From positions 1-64,000 of the forward strand of contig NZ_VSIY01000017.1 of the NCBI RefSeq assembly GCF_008086115.1: a DNA stretch of 64,000 bases, in the 5' to 3' direction. Each line of letters begins with the position of its first letter. The first letter of the stretch is position 1. The stretch is from Maritimibacter fusiformis. Its GTDB lineage: Bacteria > Pseudomonadota > Alphaproteobacteria > Rhodobacterales > Rhodobacteraceae. Below, one piece after another: positions 60,283-64,000 of this stretch. The notes beneath the pieces were generated by a model. It made no database searches, was not told the origin of the DNA, and saw only the letters and a list, made by a program, of their open reading frames with translations. The translations under genes and the position numbers were made by a program.

Positions 60283-61354
60283 AGATATGTATGTACCGGC
60301 GCTGCGTTGGCGGCAAGGCGAGTATCAGGCGCTTACTCGTCTTGCCACCGCAGCCAAGGATCGTGTCGTGCCTTACATCACCATTCCCGAAGTAGAGTAC
60401 GATTTTGAAGCAAGGCAGCCGAAGAAGTCGGTCCACCAGCATGTGCATCCTTTCGCCGCCCGCTTCAATGCCAAGTGGGGCCGGAGGCCTGCTTGGGTGA
60501 GCCTCCATCCCGGCATCGCAAATGAGCGGATGGATGATGGGCGAGATATTCCCGCCTACGTGTTTGAGGCTCTTCGTACGACCCAAGCGAATGCGATACC
60601 GTCCGTTCCACTTGATGCGACGGCAGCCATCATCACGTCTGTTCGGACAATAGCTGCGACAGACGGCCTTGGGTCTGCGATCTCTGTCCGACTGGAGGAC
60701 TTGATGAAGCCTAATGTGCGCGCACGCACTGAGGCGTTGGCAGCGTCTCTCTGTCAATCTCTCGACGAAATTGACCTCGTCATTGACCTGGGATCGCCGA
60801 ACTACGAGCCCTATGCTGCTTTCGCAGGTGCGTTGATTGCGGCCATGCGCAGACTGGGCGACCTAGACGCCTTCCGGAACTTCATGATGATCGGCACGGC
60901 AATTCCTGAGACTTTCAAGGACGTTGCCAAGGGGGCAGACCAATTGCCCCGCCATGATTGGCTCTTCTATCAGGCACTGCTTGGGAAGATCCCTGCGGGA
61001 ATGCGTCGGCCCAACTACGGTGACTACACGATTGTTCATCCTGATTTCAAAGCCTTGGATATGCGAATGATCAAGGCGGCGGGCAAACTCGTTTACACGA
61101 CAGCGGGAGATTGGGAAGTTCGCAAGGGAGGAGCATTTAATGATAATCGCTCCCAGATGCATGATCATTGTGCGTCGATCGTGGCGTGTGGCAAGTTCGC
61201 CGGTGCCGGCTACTCAATTGGCGACGACTACATTGCGAAGTGTGCGGCACATCTGGAGGGCCCAAGCAATCAGACTCGCTGGAAGGAGGTGGCGATCAAT
61301 CACCACATCACGCGTGTTCTGGACGACCTCTCCAGCTTTCTCGCCGCGCCATGA
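60269..61354 (+). CDS. T4 Beta-protein-like family protein (sce7725-type)
   Basis: A 361-aa protein: YVPALRWRQGEYQALTRLAT, then RVVPYITIPEVEYDF, TDGLGSAISVRLEDLM, LVIDLGSPNYEPYAAFAGAL and GDYTIVHPDFKALDMRM. This fits the Beta protein family (phage T4 beta-like), often paired with sce7726-type nucleases; the function is unknown. ATG 60269 follows GAGGAGG by six bases and overlaps the XRE-ImmA gene by 14 bases. It converges with and overlaps the sce7726-like gene by 47 bases. Confidence 0.7.
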   Translation: MILTEDMYVPALRWRQGEYQALTRLATAAKDRVVPYITIPEVEYDFEARQPKKSVHQHVHPFAARFNAKWGRRPAWVSLHPGIANERMDDGRDIPAYVFEALRTTQANAIPSVPLDATAAIITSVRTIAATDGLGSAISVRLEDLMKPNVRARTEALAASLCQSLDEIDLVIDLGSPNYEPYAAFAGALIAAMRRLGDLDAFRNFMMIGTAIPETFKDVAKGADQLPRHDWLFYQALLGKIPAGMRRPNYGDYTIVHPDFKALDMRMIKAAGKLVYTTAGDWEVRKGGAFNDNRSQMHDHCASIVACGKFAGAGYSIGDDYIAKCAAHLEGPSNQTRWKEVAINHHITRVLDDLSSFLAAP

Positions 61355-61952
61355 ATGAGCGAATTGAAGCAGTGATCTCTCGAACGGTCATCGCTTCGCA
61401 CAGCATCTCGTAGAGTTGCTTTCTCGGCCGCCGGAGTTCCTTAGGGACGTATCCGGCCTTGTTTAGCAGTTCTATGACCTCATCTCGCCAGAGGAGATGC
61501 GCCATCATGACGGGATCGATCTCGGGGTTGGTGGCCGCATTTCGGAACACCTGAAAATTGATACCGCCTCTTGGTCCCTGCTCTGCGGCGATAACACCGC
61601 ACCAATCGGGTGCGTCGGCGACGATGTTTTCAATATGCTTGGGTGCGGCAACAATCGTGAGCTTTTGTAGCGTTTGGCGGTAGATTTCGATCTGTGAACC
61701 GAGCCGGTCGAGATTATCCTTGGCGCTCTTGATCTCGTAGCCATGAATGCAGCCGTTGATGACTGCCACGTCCACTCGGCTTTTCGCATGTGCGAGGCCC
61801 AGTTCATCTATCACCAATGTATCTGGGTGTGCTTTGTACTTCCGCAGCCGTTTCGCGTGCAGCGCCTGCCGAATATCTGAATCTTTGGTCAAGGCTGCTG
61901 GCATCTCTCGCTTCGTCCTCCCTTCCGCTCTTCTGCCGAAATTCGTGTCCAT
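61308..61952 (-). CDS. sce7726-type PD-(D/E)XK nuclease-like protein
   Basis: A 214-aa protein. After a basic N-terminus it has ALTKDSDIRQALHAKRL, then VIDELGLAHAKSRVDVAVIN, GCIHGYEIKSAKDNLDRL and QIEIYRQTLQKLTIVAA. The D in SRVDVAVI and the E-x-K in YEIKS make a PD-(D/E)XK core. I recall it as the sce7726 family, usually next to Beta/sce7725 proteins, as here. ATG 61952 is preferred over the frame opening at 61994. The two 3' ends overlap, indicating a long association. Confidence 0.7.
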   Translation of the reverse strand: MDTNFGRRAEGRTKREMPAALTKDSDIRQALHAKRLRKYKAHPDTLVIDELGLAHAKSRVDVAVINGCIHGYEIKSAKDNLDRLGSQIEIYRQTLQKLTIVAAPKHIENIVADAPDWCGVIAAEQGPRGGINFQVFRNAATNPEIDPVMMAHLLWRDEVIELLNKAGYVPKELRRPRKQLYEMLCEAMTVREITASIRSFMARRESWRGRPEHA

Positions 61953-62067
61953 GGCCAAGCAAAATTCGCGCCTTCTGCGGATTCCACGACGCATTTGTTC
62001 GTTAGAATGTGATTTTCATCAAAAATATCAATGCAGTAATCGTTGAGACTTAACTGGTCGTTCAGTG

Positions 62068-62113
62068 GCCCCATGGTCGGCCATGGGGCGATAGACGATC
62101 CTCCTAGATCGTC
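62068..62113. terminator. Two tandem hairpins after the virB block
   Basis: GCCCCATGG-TCGG-CCATGGGGC (62068-62089) and GACGATC-CTCCTA-GATCGTC (62094-62113). They lie between the sce7726-like start and the virB6 stop and probably end the minus-strand virB transcript. The remaining bases of 61953-62196 show no gene. Confidence 0.5.
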
Positions 62114-62196
62114 TTGGAGCCCTTGGTTAAGCACTCGAAGAGCCATAGAAATTTTGACAGATTGGCTGAAAGGTTACGAGTTCTTGTCCCCACACG

Positions 62197-63210
62197 CTAG
62201 CCGACTAAGCGTTTCGCGCGTTCCGCCATTCTGACGACCTGTGTAGCGGCTGCCCGCACGGCCGCTGGACTCTGCACAACACCTCGCCCAATCACTTCTC
62301 CAGTATTTAGTGCCCCGATCCGTGACCTCCCTTTGACGCCAGCTGTGTTGAAGAGCCCGCGCATGACCCCGGTTGTTCCAGCGACAACGGCGGGCGCCGC
62401 CGCCACCATGAGGTTCCCCGAGATACCACGCACGATCAGGGGCGTTGCTGCCACAAATCCCTTCGCCAGGAAAATCATGACGAAGAACGGCACCAGTGAT
62501 CCGATGTTGGTTGCCGAGTTCGGATCACCGAGTTGGGCGAGCAGAGAATTCGCCATGCCGACGACGGTCGAGAACATAGCTGCGATGACGATGGGGTAGA
62601 AGGCATAGCTGACCGTCGTCGAGACCCACCTATGGAAGAAGTCCTTGGTCGCGTCGAAGAGCGACAGTGCGATCATGATCGGAGCAAGACCAAGCATGAG
62701 TGTCAGCATCATCTTGGCGAATATGAGGACGATGCCGGTCATGAAGCCAAGGAGGCTCAAAAGAATAAGCCCGATGCCGCCTAGGATCGCGCCCGTCATC
62801 CAGTTCAGGTTGCTGCCGATGGCATTCAGGTACTGGCTGAATTTTTCGATCAGGATGTCGAATTCGCCGGCAAAGTGTGTGGCTCCGGCTCCGCCGCCGC
62901 CAACCGAAGACACCAGTGCGCCAGCGACGTAGTCCAAGCCTCCAATGACTGCGTTTGCTACTGCATTGAAGTTTGCCCAATTGAAGGCGAACAGACCGAT
63001 AAGGGTCAGCTTGATCAGGTACCAGAAGAAGTTGGCCCCATCCATGCTGCGGAACTGGAATGCCATGTTGATGCAGACGCCGATTAGCGAAAGCGTGACC
63101 ATCAGCAGGACGATCGTGCCGGTATTGCTTGCCACGGCCCCGAACTGGGACTCAGCGGCATCGACAAGGAACGCGTCTGCCGTTCCGACCATCCAGCTGA
63201 CGACGCCCAT
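62197..63210 (-). CDS. virB6: VirB6-type T4SS inner-membrane channel protein
   Basis: A 337-aa polytopic protein with at least five hydrophobic segments (about 30-55, 68-95, 142-185, 200-215, 230-260), including ILGGIGLILLSLLGFMTGIV and MLTLMLGLAPIMIALSLFDA, the conserved VirB6/TrbL block. It forms part of the substrate channel. Its ATG overlaps the upstream stop (TAATG). Confidence 0.85.
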   Translation of the reverse strand: MGVVSWMVGTADAFLVDAAESQFGAVASNTGTIVLLMVTLSLIGVCINMAFQFRSMDGANFFWYLIKLTLIGLFAFNWANFNAVANAVIGGLDYVAGALVSSVGGGGAGATHFAGEFDILIEKFSQYLNAIGSNLNWMTGAILGGIGLILLSLLGFMTGIVLIFAKMMLTLMLGLAPIMIALSLFDATKDFFHRWVSTTVSYAFYPIVIAAMFSTVVGMANSLLAQLGDPNSATNIGSLVPFFVMIFLAKGFVAATPLIVRGISGNLMVAAAPAVVAGTTGVMRGLFNTAGVKGRSRIGALNTGEVIGRGVVQSPAAVRAAATQVVRMAERAKRLVG

Positions 63211-63629
63211 TACCAGTTGCCTTGAGCTTCGCAGATTGTACGCACGCTCGGCTCGAGTTGCTTCCTTACTTCAATCCAGTCGCGGCGAAACGCTGAATGC
63301 TCGGCTTGGCTAAGGCCTGCATACCTTTCATGATATTCGCCATCGGAGCTATCCCAAGCGGGAAAGCGGGTTTCACAGCTGCAGTCGCCAGATTCAGCGA
63401 TCTCCTCCCAGGCTCGAATTTCGTACAACTCCATCAAAGCTGCTGCCTTGTAAGCTTCCCGCGGATTGATTTCGTCCATCCAGGTCGGGCGCGCCGGACG
63501 ATCGTTGCAGATCCGGTATTGTTGAGGCGACATATCGACCGTGAGATCGTTTGAGATCGGAGGCGAAGTCTGCGCCGCAAGGGGGCCCGCCAAGGCGGCA
63601 AGCATGAGTGCGAGAATTGGTTTTCGCAT
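63210..63629 (-). CDS. Exported T4SS-associated protein (139 aa)
   Basis: ATG 63629 follows AGAAAGGAACCCCCCAG; the first residues MRKPILALMLAALAGPLAAQ are a typical signal peptide with an AxA-Q cleavage site. The mature part has four Cys (ICNDR, DCSCE, TICEA) and is otherwise polar. Its place between virB11 and virB6 is where VirB5/7-like or exclusion proteins are found, but I cannot assign it. Confidence 0.65.
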   Translation of the reverse strand: MRKPILALMLAALAGPLAAQTSPPISNDLTVDMSPQQYRICNDRPARPTWMDEINPREAYKAAALMELYEIRAWEEIAESGDCSCETRFPAWDSSDGEYHERYAGLSQAEHSAFRRDWIEVRKQLEPSVRTICEAQGNW

Positions 63630-63645
63630 CTGGGGGGTTCCTTTC

Positions 63646-64000
63646 TTACTCAGCGGCAACGGAGGGGCTCTTGTTGCCTCTGCCGTCGACCGTGTCGAGG
63701 TTCAAATCTGTGGTTTGGCCCGGGAGAAAGAACTCGGTGATCCCGCGCGTGCCTTCATGGCGGCCTGCCTGAATGATCACGTCGATCGAGCCCTCAATAT
63801 AATCGATCATGTCGGCGTAGGTCATTGGCACATCGGTTTTCAGGGCGGCGATGGCGAGGCGGCGAACAGCAAGTTGTGGAGTCTCGGCATGGAGCGTAGT
63901 CAGCGATCCACCGTGGCCGGTATTGATTGCCTCGAGAAACGTCATCGCCTCGCGCCCGCGGACTTCGCCCAGGACGATCCGGTCGGGTCGCATGCGAAGC
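63646..64000 (-). CDS. virB11: VirB11 ATPase, C-terminal part (cut by the window edge)
   Basis: The visible part starts LRMRPDRIVLGEVRGREA, continues with the His-box region TGHGGSLTTLHAETPQLAVR and ends in a polar tail. These are diagnostic of VirB11 hexameric traffic ATPases, which power pilus assembly and substrate transfer. The Walker A part lies beyond 64000. It is the first visible gene of the minus-strand virB11-small protein-virB6 run. Confidence 0.88.
   Translation of the reverse strand, partial: LRMRPDRIVLGEVRGREAMTFLEAINTGHGGSLTTLHAETPQLAVRRLAIAALKTDVPMTYADMIDYIEGSIDVIIQAGRHEGTRGITEFFLPGQTTDLNLDTVDGRGNKSPSVAAE

Noticed and set aside
1..64000. CRISPR arrays, tRNA or rRNA genes
   Set aside because: No regularly spaced identical repeats and no cloverleaf-like or rRNA-like segment was found by reading.

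Overview
The window reads as part of a large conjugative repABC plasmid from an alphaproteobacterium, most likely Rhodobacterales. The reasons are the high GC content, a repA-repB-repC replicon (10055-13518) with a predicted antisense RNA and parS-like palindromes, VirC/VirD/VirB-type transfer genes, and a set of small hypothetical proteins common on Rhodobacteraceae plasmids. No tRNA, rRNA or CRISPR array is visible.

Layout. 1-570: remnants of two transposases. 888-8463: a transposon-like block made of a damaged DUF1612-type HTH gene, tniA-tniB-tniQ, a convergent scpB/DUF1403 pair and a tyrosine integrase; 21-bp near-identical direct repeats flank tniA to integrase. 8458-9688: a small acidic ORF and a serine recombinase. 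9900-13537: the replicon. 13585-19591: a large ParB-like protein, small hypotheticals, a solitary PD-(D/E)XK-like protein, an H-NS-like gene with an in-frame stop, and ssb. 19913-22435: a minus-strand operon encoding a Cys-rich 69-aa peptide and two E1/ThiF-like enzymes, each with a PqqD-like N-terminal domain; this looks like an uncharacterised RiPP locus. 22571-36241: plasmid backbone genes (DUF932, DUF6878, DUF6915, Xre-RES toxin-antitoxin, a 1458-aa methyltransferase/strawberry-notch helicase, a Toprim primase-like protein, DUF2493, WGR), several sharing structured 5' leaders. 36384-49857: a complete BREX type 3 phage-defence operon (brxR-brxF-brxC-pglX-brxHII-pglZ-brxA). 49893-51380: Fic protein and a small ORF. 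51541-58317: virC2-virC1 diverging from virD1-virD2-virD4 around a hairpin-rich oriT-like region, the same plan as on Ti plasmids. 58493-61952: a cargo module between the virD and virB blocks (DUF6932 nucleotidyltransferase-like, XRE-ImmA/IrrE protease, T4-Beta-like protein, convergent sce7726-like nuclease). 62197-64000: virB6, a small exported protein and virB11, running off the window.

How it fits together. RepA/RepB partition and RepC replicates the plasmid, with the antisense RNA limiting repC. The VirC/D genes process the DNA at oriT and VirB/VirD4 export it. BREX, RES-Xre and probably the 58.5-62 kb module protect the plasmid-bearing cell. The E1-like/peptide operon and the 58.5-62 kb module are the best candidates for undescribed biology.
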